Shown in pieces: positions 38,380 to 49,740 of a stretch of DNA of 64,000 nucleotides. The position numbers and the translations under genes are program-made. Source of the DNA: Casuarina equisetifolia (Eukaryota; Streptophyta; Magnoliopsida; Fagales; Casuarinaceae); contig CM052360.1 in assembly GCA_028551475.1 (NCBI GenBank), forward strand, positions 6,870,501-6,934,500, written 5' to 3'. Position 1 is the stretch's first letter, and every line of letters begins with the position of its first letter. Below the pieces are notes generated by a model. It ran no database searches and was not told the DNA's origin. It was given only the letters and a program-made list of their open reading frames with translations.

Positions 38380-39132
38380 ATGCAGTCTGTTTCGTGTTGT
38401 TTTGCGGTTGGTTTCTTGTGTGCTTTTGTTGTTAGTGGTTTGGCACGGGCTGAGGTTAGTGGGGTTGGGGATGACAAACACTTCATTCCCCACCCGCATT
38501 TGCTTAAGGGGTTTAGACATGGAAGGTTCGGAGGAGGTGGTGGTCTTGGTGGTGGTGGTGGTCTTGGTGGAGGTGCAGGAGGTGGCTTAGGCGGAGGTGG
38601 TGGTCTTGGTGGAGGTGCAGGAGGTGGCTTAGGTGGAGGTGGTGGTCTTGGTGGAGGTGCAGGAGGTGGCTTAGGCGGAGGTGGTGGTCTTGGTGGAGGT
38701 GCGGGAGGTGGCTTAGGAGGAGGTGCAGGAGGTGGCCTAGGAGGAGGTGCAGGAGGTGGCTTAGGAGGAGGTGCAGGAGGTGGCTTAGGCGGAGGTGGTG
38801 GAGTTGGTGGAGGTGCAGGAGGTGGCTTAGGTGGAGGAGGAGGTCTTGGTGGAGGTGCAGGAGGAGGTGCGGGGGGAGGTGGTGGTCTTGGTGGAGGTGT
38901 AGGAGGTGGCTTAGGTGGAGGTGCTGGTGGTGGTGGTGGGCTTGGTGGAGGGGGTGGTGGAGGCTTAGGTGGCGGTGCTGGTGGTGGTGCAGGTGCTGGA
39001 GGAGGCCTTGGTGGAGGTGCAGGTGCTGGAGGTGGGTTTGGCGGTGGCGGTGGAGTTGGTGGAGGTGGTGGCTTTGGGGCTGGTGGTGGCTTTGGTGCTG
39101 GTGGGGGCTTTGGTGCTGATGGTGGACACTAG
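38380..39132 (+). CDS. Secreted glycine-rich protein (GRP), 250 aa, single exon
   Basis: This is a structural cell-wall type glycine-rich protein. Residues 1-24 (MQSVSCCFAVGFLCAFVVSG, then LARA) form a signal peptide with a plausible A|E cleavage. A short non-repetitive segment containing DDKHFIPHPHLLKGFRHGRF follows. From about residue 50 to the end it is almost pure Gly with regularly spaced Leu, Ala, Val and Phe. The main unit is GGGGGLGGGAGGGL (14 residues, 42 bases), shortening to GGGAGGGL (8 residues, 24 bases). The last part is GGGFGAGG-like and ends in DGGH. There is no RNA-binding domain or Cys-rich tail, so it is a class I-type GRP. An AATAAA signal lies at 39279-39284. The exact partner or tissue cannot be read from sequence. 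Confidence 0.88.
   Translation: MQSVSCCFAVGFLCAFVVSGLARAEVSGVGDDKHFIPHPHLLKGFRHGRFGGGGGLGGGGGLGGGAGGGLGGGGGLGGGAGGGLGGGGGLGGGAGGGLGGGGGLGGGAGGGLGGGAGGGLGGGAGGGLGGGAGGGLGGGGGVGGGAGGGLGGGGGLGGGAGGGAGGGGGLGGGVGGGLGGGAGGGGGLGGGGGGGLGGGAGGGAGAGGGLGGGAGAGGGFGGGGGVGGGGGFGAGGGFGAGGGFGADGGH
38522..39128 (+). repeat. Coding minisatellite of the GRP gene
   Basis: GGT/GGA-rich tandem units of 42 bases (for example around 38583-38708) and 24 bases (38700-38790) make up the repeat domain. Near-identical neighbouring units indicate recent unequal exchange or slippage. Copy number is likely to vary between alleles and could be mis-assembled. Confidence 0.85.
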
Positions 39133-41007
39133 AGTGCTTGAACAAGCTTCTGAAGAGACTATAGATATTGAAGCAATGTTGATTAAAGCTATATCAAAGA
39201 TGCTTATATAGATCAAACGTTAGTATTTCTAGCTGTTTCATGTGGCAAGCATGTTAGCCTGCAAGTTTCTATCGTATGAATAAAATCATTCTAAGTTTGG
39301 TTTATTGTTCAACTAGTATGGTCTTTTTTTTTGCCACAATAATTCTCTAATAATTGTTATCTCACTATCGTGAATGGCTTCTAAAACTAAAAATAATTCT
39401 TATTATCAAGCACTCTACCTACCATATGATACATCATCTAAAAGACTAAAAGGATAGATACAGAGGAAGAATACAAGCCTTCCACAGTGGAGATAAACAT
39501 TATAGTGAAATTAAAAGCAGCCAACTAGAAAACATGCTGAAAAGGAAAAGGTTTTCCTTTTAGTTAAAGAAAAGGTTCTACCATTGAGTAACCCTCTCAT
39601 TTGTTGCACACATTTTGAGTTAATTTATGTTTGACTACCAAGCATCTAACTCCGTTTGAAATGGGTGGGTTGCCAGTTAATGTTGATTCTTGTTCAAATA
39701 TCCTAATGGCCTGCTTAAGGCAAATAACAGTCAAAGAACAGCTTCTGGTGCTTCAATTTACAAAGAAACAAAAGGGACTTAAGGGAAAAAGCTGGTCTTG
39801 TAAGCGCTAGTGGTAAAAGTTGAGCTGGCCAGGTTTGGATACATAGTTCTCTTGTAAGAGTCTAAAGCTTCGTTTGAGAAATGCAACATAATCATAATTG
39901 TTCACAGTTAGAAGAGGAGATTGTAAATAGGAAGGGCCAGTTCAATGTTTTCAACTAATCCTCGATGCAGATGACCTACTTCGGAGGGATGCGATGTTGC
40001 GTAATACAAGAAAAGCAAAAAAGAGGTTACACTTGCCAGTCAAACAAAGGTCAAGAAAACCTGTCATTCTTGCACCTCGTAAACCATGCAAGAGATCATT
40101 TTGATAGCTTAAGTCTTCTCCATGAAAATGCGAATGACATTAGGAATTTGGCTCAGAGTTGAGCACTTCGTATTTGGGAAACTAACACGGGTGATTCTCA
40201 GGCTGCCTTAATGAGATACGGCCTTTTATTTATTATTTGCCAGTTTTGTCCTTCACGAGCTCCCTGTGGAGGCTTAGAAGGTAGTTATAAGAGTCATAGA
40301 AAAATATAAAAAAAATTCAGAAAATCTTTTAATGAATAGGAGAAGTTTTCTCAAAGATTTAATGTCCAACCGGCTTGCATTGGTGCAGCTTTTAATGTCT
40401 CATGTCGTACTTCTGAAGTTCAGCTTTGATTGGCTGTCTCCTCTCTAAGCAGAGTAATGAAGTGGGTGTCAGAAACCGAGTGAGGAGTACGTTGCATTTC
40501 TTGTGCTCCAACGTGGAAGCCAGTTTTTTGTGAAAGTGTTTATCAAACTCCTTAAATTGAATGACATCTTCTACTTGGTCTATAACTCTAGTATTCATTA
40601 AGGGATGAAAATTTTGTATAGAATCTCACGAATCAGCTATATCATGATGAATTGATCTCCTTTTGGGGCTGTTAGTAGATTTAGAAAAATAGATACTTCT
40701 ATTAGATATGTACATAATCCAAACCCAAAGTAAAGCTTATGAGTTGGAGAATATTTTTATTATTCAAAGATTACATCTTTATGATTTGAGACTTTTGTTT
40801 CCAATACTTTCTATGCAATAAGTATACCTTGGACTAAGGTTAAATAAGATGGAATGAAGGTTCTTATGCAAAACAAACATACTTAAAGAACTTAAAGTTA
40901 AACAAATATTGAGTAAATTAACCTAAACTCTAATACCATTTTATAAAATATAAAGTTTAACTTAAAAGTTAATTCATTAATTAAGAAGACACTTTTTATA
41001 CATAAAT
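39133..41007. other. Intergenic, no gene seen
   Basis: This includes the GRP 3' UTR with its polyadenylation signal. Frames at 39965-40162 and 40392-40598 match nothing. A TGGTATTAGAG-like sequence on the minus strand (near 40930) could be a decayed primer-binding site from another LTR-type element, but no LTR pair was confirmed for it. Confidence 0.5.
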
Positions 41008-41380
41008 TATTGACAATGAAAGTCTCACATTAGCAATATATGATCCTTATATAATGTTTAAATGAAAAAATTGTGCCTTAACTCATGAGTTAGTTATTAA
41101 GTTGGACTTTGGGCTTTTTACTGGTACTAGAGCTCAAGCTGATATGCTATAACTTCTATTCAACTTTGAGTCTTCTAAGGTATGTTCAATGTATGAAAAA
41201 TGTCTAATTCCCCCCCCCCCCCCCCCCATTCAACTTTGCCCAAAGTATGTTCAATGTGTAGGGAGTATTGAGAACAAAAGTCTTATATTAGAAAAATACA
41301 ACTTCTCAAAAATATTTAAATGAAAGAATTATTTTCAAACTCACAAACTAGTTTTTGAGTTAAGAACTTGATTTTTTTAA
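41008..41380 (+). mobile_element. Probable decayed TRIM element
   Basis: Two weakly similar segments, about 41008-41120 (TATTGACAATGAAAGTCTCA...) and 41266-41380 (TATTGAGAACAAAAGTCTTA...), share the order of motifs: AAGTCT-ACATTAG, ATATTTAAATGAA, ACTCA-GAGTTA, and GTTAAG--CTTG. Directly after the first is TGGTACTAGAGC (41122-41133), two changes from the initiator-Met primer-binding site. Directly before the second is the short purine run GGGAG. This is the TRIM layout, but divergence is high and termini are not exact. A poly-C tract lies in the internal part. Confidence 0.55.
41211..41227. repeat. Poly-C tract flanked by a short duplication
   Basis: An uninterrupted run of about 17 C is flanked by copies of TTCAACTTTG...AAGTATGTTCAATGTGT or near variants (about 41159-41196 and 41229-41259). 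The run length may be unreliable because homopolymers of C are hard to sequence. Confidence 0.85.
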
Positions 41381-42995
41381 TAACTTCAATCCTCAATGGT
41401 TAGCATGCATGAGTAACTTTAAGTGTTAGTAAAAATTAAATTGAGGGGATAATTTTGGACAAGAATTTTTAAGACTACAAATTGATTTTAATCATTTAAA
41501 ATCCATGATCATCGATTAATACTATTTAGTAGATGTAAATACGATTAAATCATTTTCAAAGTTTTGAGATCTAGGGGTGAACATCTATGTCAAGTCTCAA
41601 AGGTCTTTATGAACTTTCCTCCAAAATAAAGACCTAGAGGATGGCTCTTGAGTGTTTATAGCCATATAATGCACTCGATACAGATTACAACGACTTTACC
41701 TGATTAAGGAGTTGGTTGGTGGTTATAAAAAAGAAGCATTCAATTAGTGGCTCGTGGAATGAGTCAAAGTCTACGAGTACTTGCTCTTCTTCTGGGTCTT
41801 TCTATAATACAAGATTGTATTTTTTTCTCGTCTTTCTAAGTTATCAAATATCGTATTTTCGTTCAAATTTTAGTTAAAAAATGATTTTATGAAACTTTCT
41901 ATTCATTCAAACTTCTAATCCAGACAAAACACTCTTGCAATGCACAATCAAGTCATCTGTATGTTCTTTTTTTTTTTTTTTTTGAATGATATAAAGAAGA
42001 AAAGGTTTAAACCAGACAAAGTCATCAATAACAAAGTGATATTGTATCATATCTGGTCAACTCCCAATCGGCTTTATTAATGAATCGGCAAAAACACAAA
42101 CAAGAAGCAATCTCAGGAGGGGAACGAAGAAGAACATATGCTAAGACGAAGGTCGGCTGTTGATATAAGTGCTTCATATAACGAGTTAAAACGATCGTGA
42201 TCATCAAATCACATATCATGACTTGCCGGGTGGCAGATTTCTCTGACCATGTGTTGGACAACACATGCAGAAAGCCACAACCTATAAAAAATTTTGTTTC
42301 AGGATAAACCAAAGTTGGTCACTTTGTATCAGAAACACAGATCCACTACCATTCTTCTCTATCTTTGCATCTTTAAGTACCTTCCCTAAACCTTTAACTC
42401 AGTGCTGGATTCCAGCCAAAAAGACAAAACTTTAAAGTATCACACTTTAGAAAAATAAAATAAAATAAAATTGGAGGCAATATCATTCGTACGGAACTGA
42501 TAAGATTCCTCCCTTCCGTCAGCCAACAGAAGACGAGGAGCTAACTAGGTTGGGTCCGATGGTCCAATTTCACGGATTTGGAACAAAGCCTTCAAGTGTG
42601 CTATTACCCATGTACGTGGCAAGCCTTAATCATCACAGAAGAAGAGGAAGAATAAGAAGAAGAAGCAGAAGAAGATTTGACAACCCAGATCTATCATATG
42701 CTTGACTATCCATGTATGCTTAATTGTTTTGACAGAGATCCTCCATACCACGCCATTTATCAGTAACATGTAATCCAGGGCATTTATCAAGTAGGTTATC
42801 CGACCATTCTAAGATACCAATAAAAACAAGACAAATAGCACAGAAAAGGAAAAGAAAAACCAGAGTTTGCTCGCTGTACATTCCAGATAGAAGACGGAAA
42901 GATGACATGAAAATCACAAGCACATTTTGACTTAAACGGAAAGGTTCAGCGAGGCCGATGCTATATGGTAGGCCGTTTTTATTGGTGCATCATGC
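41381..42995. other. Intergenic, 3' side of the CLE gene
   Basis: This stretch is AT-rich and contains a poly-T tract near 41965 and a GAA-rich patch at 42642-42676. Frames at 42025-42312 and 42720-42923 are not recognisable. The CLE 3' UTR should occupy the right end. Confidence 0.5.
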
Positions 42996-43283
42996 TTACT
43001 TGTTGGATATGGGATTGGGGCCGCTTGGTACTTCATGAGCAGCAGCTTCATATTGTCGGTTCATGGCATTATTAGTTTGTCTTGGATGCAACTCCACGGT
43101 GGATTGTTTTGTTGGAGGATGCAGAAGTAGCCGTCTGACAGAAGAGGATTGAGGTGTTGATGCGTTCGGCGAGTCTGTGGGACGACGATCAGAGACAGTA
43201 ACAAGCAAGAGAAGGAAGACAAACAGCAATACAAGTAGTGATTTTGTGGAGCTTTCATAAACTGCCTTGCTAGCTGTTGCCAT
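42996..43283 (-). CDS. CLE41/44: CLE41/CLE44-type TDIF precursor, 95 aa, single exon
   Basis: This is a secreted peptide-hormone precursor. The last residues contain HEVPSGPNPISN (83-94), exactly the TDIF dodecapeptide that is cut from CLE41 and CLE44, hydroxylated on the prolines, and perceived by the receptor kinase PXY/TDR to maintain (pro)cambial cells and inhibit xylem differentiation. The start is the ATG at 43283, giving MATASKAVYESSTKS, like the MAT... start of the Arabidopsis genes. A hydrophobic signal segment spans residues 15-30 (LLVLLFVFLLLLVTV). The variable middle contains RRLLL (50-54), also seen as KR-LL in the family. The Arabidopsis proteins stop right after ISN; this one carries one extra Lys before the TAA. 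CLE41 and CLE44 cannot be told apart here. There is no intron, as usual. Confidence 0.95.
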   Translation of the reverse strand: MATASKAVYESSTKSLLVLLFVFLLLLVTVSDRRPTDSPNASTPQSSSVRRLLLHPPTKQSTVELHPRQTNNAMNRQYEAAAHEVPSGPNPISNK

Positions 43284-46200
43284 TGATTTAAGACCAGCAA
43301 CCACCCCCCGGTAAGCCACTGGAGATCAATATCCATGAACTAGTTCCAACTCCAGGTGCAGGAAGGAAAGAAGAACGGAGGAAGAGTTGATTTAAAAAAA
43401 CAAAAATGTATTACAGTGAATGATAGGAAGGCTTAAATCTTGTCACCTTTTTGTATCGAGCACGCCACCGAATTATACGAGATTGGTTCGCGATGTCGTT
43501 ATTGCCCCTCTCCTTGTGTTAAATCCTCCGGTACCCTTGCATCTCACTTTACACGCACAGCTGAAGGCGTCCACCAGTCCGAACTGAGCTATCTTTCAAC
43601 GACATGCAGATAATTCGAGAATATGAAAGCCAAGGGGATCGTGGTCTTGAAAACTATTTGTTTCCCCGGCACAATCTTCCCAAACAAATAGCACAGAACC
43701 CCAGACTTCAAGCCATGTCGGAGGCTTATTCGTTAGCTCTGGAATTGGAACAGTATAAGCCAGAACGTGAATTAAATGCACATGCCTTTGTCTATTGGTG
43801 GAAATCTTGTTATAATACGTGAGTGAAGTCCGGCTTTCAATCGTCGTGTACAAGGTTAGGATGGTCAAATTCATGTGTCCAAAAACAACCATTCAACGTG
43901 GGTTGCCTGGTCATGCAGAGAAAAGGAATCCGGAAAATGTAAAGCAGTGGTTGAATGAGATAAGCAGAAGGCCCGGGATGGTAGCTTTTTCCTCCTTGGC
44001 TACTTGCGCAAGAAATTGCCCCTTTTTTTGACTTGAAGAGGCATAGGAAAATTGAGTTGGTCCGGTGTCTGCGTCCTTTAAACGAAATCAAAATAAAGAA
44101 CACAGAGAAAGCAAACCATCATGTCCCAATCACTGTACGCCCTGCTTGTGAAAATTCAGGGCCTTGTCTCCATGATCTTCTGCACAGGTCCCCACATACT
44201 TTAAAACCTGCTGGAGAGCGGCAAAAGAGATTCACAATACGTCCGGGATTTTTATATTGGTAGCAAGATACGTGGTTTCTTTACTCCTTTTTCTTTTTGG
44301 ACTGACATGTGTTTTGATGTATCCTTTGTTGAATTGTCTATGGAAAAAGCTCTATCTCCCTGCCCTGTGACGAACACCATTTCCCACGATCTGTGGAGAA
44401 TCGGATGGGGGAAATATAAGGGAAGATCTCTTCGTTTCCAGTAGATTAATATTTAATTGTCCACCTACAAGGAAATTATTCAATCTTCATAGAGAACAAT
44501 GGAAGAAGACTAGCCATCACCCAAAAAGCACTCCATGATCCTAAACGGGGCCCCTCTCTTTGGCTCTTGAGCATGTCCATAACTCAATTATTCTTGTGGA
44601 TCTGCGGTGGATCTTCATCAAGCCATCGCCTCCACTTGAAATGCTGATTTGTGGCGTGATAAAATTATTATAAACAGAAGCGATGCGTGGTTTTTTCTCA
44701 GTTAGTACAAGCTATGTAATTGATCTTTTTAAACTTGGCGGAACACGACTTTTGAGACTTCCTCATTACATGGTCATTTGTACATTACTGCTCATTTGGA
44801 TAAGAACCTGAAATCATTAGTACCCAAGGAAATGGATGCAACGCAGCTACTTTATTCTCCTTTAGGTATAACCCTCAGCTTCAATTGACTCCACAAAAAG
44901 TTTAGGTTGGTTTGAACCGCAACAAATTTCGAGTTTTGGCAAAAGAACAGGGCTAAAAGATCACGAAAAGTAGATCTCCTAGCTAGTTTTTTCCAAAATG
45001 TTCCCCCTCATTTGGTTTCCTGGAAAAATGACTAGGAAGCATCCTGACGGTTCCTTTACCTAATGGACGGCTGCAAGCCAGGTTTGGTAATGGAGAATAA
45101 TTGATCCAAGACACGCTTTGACCAGTAGGTAGATACTATCTTGTACACATGTGCAACATGCTTATGAGCATACTAAACTTAACCCAGAACAAGATGGCCT
45201 TGTTACTTCCTGCAAGGTTTATAAGTTGTTGGCCAAATAGCAGAGATGAACTTTACAGAAAGATGAGGTTGAAGTGAAAGATTCTTTTTCCTTTCCCGAC
45301 CAATTTTTTTTTCCCCACAAGACATCCCATCTCATATTTATGCAAATAGTTTCATGATACCATCTATTTTTCTGCGAAATAGTTTCACTGCATACATCCC
45401 GATGTTGGAATGATGTAACAGGAAAAAAAAACTCAGAATTAAATGTTATAAACGTCATTGCATATTGTTATTGTGAACGTTTAATTCTTTTCCAGTTGCA
45501 GGTCACTTGATTGGCTTTCAGATCAGTATCGTGTGTCGCTGGGAGGACAGTTGGTGAAACAGGATCTGAGATTGTTTTTAAAAGGGCAACCTCTTGGTAG
45601 AAAGCAGTTCATAATTCCATTTCTTTTTTGTCTGATGTGATGTAGACGTTCAGTCCCACATTGCTAAGATATGGAGTTGTATATTTGTTTAAACGAGGTT
45701 TATTTCCCTCTTTATGAACTAATTTTTTGAATAAATTTTGGCCTTCCTTACACTGTCGTCCATCATCTCCACAGACAAGCGTTCAAGATTAATGTGTAGA
45801 GCTGTGGTCACATATTTCTGTATGTATCTTCACGAAGCCCCACAGAGAAGACATTAGAGGTGAGTGTGACCGCGGTCGATGCTTTTTGATAATTGCTTCT
45901 GCGGTTGATATTGATCTAGAGAATATACTTTTTTCAATTGCTTTTTGTTTGTGGGCGAGAGTGACGTGCCAGGTGACTCTTTTTGAAATAGAAAAAGCAT
46001 GAATGCGTGCATGAGATAAAGCATTTCCACCCACGTAAAGCTTTCACACAGCGCTGAAATCGCCGAAGGAAGTCTTCTTTCTATCTTCTTTTCTCCCAGT
46101 CCCCATTTGGAGGCGTCTGGGTGAAGCTAAACAACTTCTTTTTCTTCTTTGTAATCCCAAACTCACCTACCCACCAGCCCCCGGAAACACCCCGCCCTTC

Positions 46201-48049
46201 ACGGCGAGCTAAGATATGAAGTATGATAAACTTTGATAGTGTAGATGTACAAACAAAGACTTTGTTCGAAACCAGTGATATTCAGACAACCGTCCTCTTA
46301 GTCCTGTGGGAGACTTCACCGCGATGAGAAGGATGTAGAAACAACAGCATTCAGTACGGAAACATCATGTCCTAAAAAGGCTTCAACTTAGGTTGAAAAA
46401 CACACGGAGTAACAGTTGTGCCGGGTCCATGATCAACCATGTAGTACATTTAGATGCAGAACCTAGGTGTTTCCCAGGTTAAGCCACATAATGACAAAGT
46501 TCTAGGATTGCCTGAAGTTAACCTTCAATTCTTTTTGGTGTGATCCACAAGGATTAAACAAGTTTTACTTACATATTGCCTGGGCCACCTCAAAAGTCAA
46601 TTAGGGATAAGTGGATGAGATCAGCTTTTTGCATAATTAGCCTTATTGTAGCTACTTTTAACCTATGCAAAAACAACACGCTAGCTAGGACTTGAGTAGT
46701 CAATTGTGCAAAAGCAAAGGAGAAAAAGGACGAAGAAAACAAACGCCTCAGAAAGGTAAAGGCAAAGTCCTATCATGCATTCGCATGCATTATTCATAGC
46801 TTACCTGGTAGGGAAATATCATATTTGAAATATATCCCACACTCACATTCTAATGAAGCAGATGTGAAAGAGAAGCTTGTCACCCTGCTTACGTCGGTAA
46901 CACATAGGACGTGCATCATAATGTTCCTTACATTTACAAGCAGGGGACAAAGAAATGAAACAGATGAGAAAAATGTAATCTGTGCTTTCTAAAACTAACT
47001 TGTAAAGAATGGATATGTATTTTATTTTAAAGAAGATTTCTAATTGGATTTAGATAATATAGGATAACTTATACCGTTCTTAACATATCCTCTTGTAGCC
47101 AACATGGTGTACGAATTTAGAGTCAAGGCTAATACATCACGTCATAAACTATTTTGGGTCACAAGTTTCGTGTGCGGAAAGTGTCTCTTGAACCTATGTT
47201 CTACTATCAAATTAGAAATACTATTTCTCACGTAAAACAATGTTGTAAGGGGTATATATGTCATTCTAAAGATGCTTCCTAATTCTTGACACTTATAGAA
47301 CATGAAGTTGTGCTTCACAAAGTTGAGTAAACCTTTGCTTAGTGATGATATTCGTTGTCGCTCATTAATTAAGTATTTATGTGACTGATCTAAATGCAAT
47401 TCAGACGACCTACATGCGAGAATTTCCAAATGTTTCCCAACTGGGGTGCCAAGCTCGAGAACTACTTGGATGATCTGGTGGCTTATGTGGTCATAGCCAG
47501 AAAACTTTGGATTTTTAATCAAGTACCTTAAAATTTAAGAAGATGTCTCGTGATGAAATGACATAAATATGAAACAGGGCAGGGCACTAAAAACAGATAC
47601 AGTGGATTTTCAGGAGTTTACTTTTGATATTATGATCTTTCAAGTATTATCCGTAACTTTTTGGCCAATGCTTGTCTATCAATATGCCTTTGCTGCATGC
47701 CTTTTTTTTTATTTTTTTTATTTCTTTTCTATCTTTTTCTTTTCCCTGTGGTTTCGAAGTTGACGTGCATGCACTCTTTGCGTGATTCCAATTTGTCCAG
47801 CCTAGTTTGTTGACTTGTTCTAGCAATCATTTGCTGTAATTAATTTACTAAATGACGTTTTGGCTAGTTATATCTGCATGAGGAGCCACAAGGGAGAAAA
47901 TAGATGAGAGTTTTCAGTAACCTAATCCAGGCTTTGGACCATGAGATCCTCGTTTTCTCGTACAAGAGAGTGCTATTTCTACCTTGAGTCTTGTTCTTTC
48001 TTGCCAATTAATAATGTCTACTTTTCCTAGTTCTTTTTGTTAGAAAAAT
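43284..48049. other. Intergenic, no confirmed gene
   Basis: The left end is the CLE upstream region. Frames at 43604-44263 (three short ones on +), 45219-45458, 45789-46034 and 47142-47522 (-) show no family resemblance and no convincing splice extensions. A CAGTCCCACATTGC motif at 45651-45664 resembles the plant snRNA upstream element, but no snRNA follows. 46040-46220 is pyrimidine-rich like a plant 5' UTR, yet no reading frame follows it. Confidence 0.45.
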
Positions 48050-49740
48050 CAGACTCTAAAAAGTCCAATATCTAGAAGAGACAGAACTCTAAATAGTTAT
48101 AGGCCCATTTTAATTTTAAATGAGTGCATCCTTAGAAGAGACATGTGAGAAGTTTCATTATAATCAACTTTCTCTTTTTAAATGTATCCTTTAAACACTA
48201 GCTTGGCTTTAAACTTCTAACTTTTTTTGCAAAAATTATTTTGGTTTTATAAACTCATTTGCAGCCAATAAGTTTACAATCTTTAGGCAATTTAAACAAA
48301 TCCTAAACATCATTATGCTTCATTAAATTCATCTTGTTACACATTGCATCTATCCACAAATTAAACTGAGGGTTAGAGACAGCTGTTACATAAGTAACTC
48401 AATCATCTAAAACTCTAATATCATAATCTTGTCCTCCCAAATAAACCAAATAATATGGATGAATAAATAATTTTCTCTCTTTGACTAATCTTCTAATTGA
48501 AAGAACTTCTGTAGTTAGATATGGAACTATAGTCATAATAGGTTATGACACCTCAATATAACTATGATATAATGTTTGATGTTTGGGATCCATATGAAAA
48601 GACAATGGACATGAAGTACCAATATTTTCAATACTCACCATGGTTTGAGAACTACTATCTCTCTTTGCAACATCTCCTTAGAATAGTGTGGATAACCGAC
48701 AAAATAACATTGTGATCTCCTAGAATCCAACTTATCCAAATTTGAATTATAAAGCTTTACTTCTATAGGGCACCTCCATACTCTCAAATGATTCAAACTA
48801 GATTTTCTACCTATCTATAACTCATAAGGCATTGCAAGACAACTTTTGTAGGTATTTGATTCAAAATATACAAAGTAAATTAGTTCCACTTGTCATAGGT
48901 CTTACCATATCTATCAAGGTCCTATTACACTTCTTAACAACATTCTATTTAGGATTACCTAGCATAGTAAATTGAGCAATTATACTAGAATCTTATAAAT
49001 AATGTGTATCTTCAGGTTGTCCAGTATCACCTTGTTTGTCATAATATTTACCATCTTGATTAGATTTCACAATCTTTATATTTTTTCCCAACTGTTTTTC
49101 AACTTAAGTTCTATTTATCTTGAATTTCTTAAGAGATTCAAATTTATCCTTAATCAAATACAAATTGTGATATTGATAAAAGTCATCAATGAAAGTGATG
49201 GAATAAGAATTATCACATGGTGTTGTTTTATATGGGCTATTAATATATGTATGGATAACCTCTAATAAATTATAACTATGAACTGTAATCTTCTTTTTTA
49301 TTCTGGTAATCTTTTCTCTATAATAACTCACACATGTCTCCAAAGTCATTATCAAGAGTAGGCATGAAATTCAACTTTATTAACCTTTCTACTCTTACTC
49401 TAGAAGTATGGCCAAGTCTTTTATGCCACAATGTGTAAGATTTGTCCTTAGATAAAGCTCTTTTAAGAAAATTTTGTACAACATCATAAGTAGTATAAAT
49501 CTCACAAGGAGACAAGCACAATTTATACAAGCCATAAGACATAATGTAGGTACCAACTTTATCTCCATTATAATACCCTTAAGAGCATTCGGGGAAGTTT
49601 TAAGAGAAGTCTGTTTAACTTTTCGATATCCATAGAAGGTGGAGCCTTGAGTATGGAATGCTTTAACAATTCTTTTTTCCTTTCTCACCTTTGCTTCTTC
49701 ACTCACAACTTTGGTCGGTAAGTCATTAATGTCTCAAACC
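48050..49740 (-). pseudogene. Decayed, truncated Ty1/copia retrotransposon pol
   Basis: Reading the minus strand from right to left gives copia-type domains in order. The GAG pre-integrase region has LWHKRLGH (about 49431-49408). Integrase-like segments follow (frame 49104-49355 and beyond). The spacer before reverse transcriptase comes next, then the start of the RVT_2 domain beginning WIDAM (48342-48356), followed by an IGCKWVYKTK-like stretch. Many stops and frameshifts interrupt every domain. The catalytic YVDD part of reverse transcriptase and RNase H are not seen, so the element is truncated at its 3' side near 48050. No LTR pair was identified. Confidence 0.8.

Noticed and set aside
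38513-39145. 210-codon minus-strand frame rich in His, Leu and Gln
   Set aside because: It is the antisense of the GGT/GGA repeat of the glycine-rich gene; the open frame follows from the repeat and has no independent coding evidence.
43284-43319. Twelve-residue upstream extension of the CLE precursor
   Set aside because: The in-frame codon at 43319-43317 is GTG, not ATG, and the extension would put 12 polar residues before the MAT start conserved in the family.
47142-47522. 126-codon minus-strand frame
   Set aside because: It matches no transposon or plant protein family I know, and no neighbouring exon or domain supports it.
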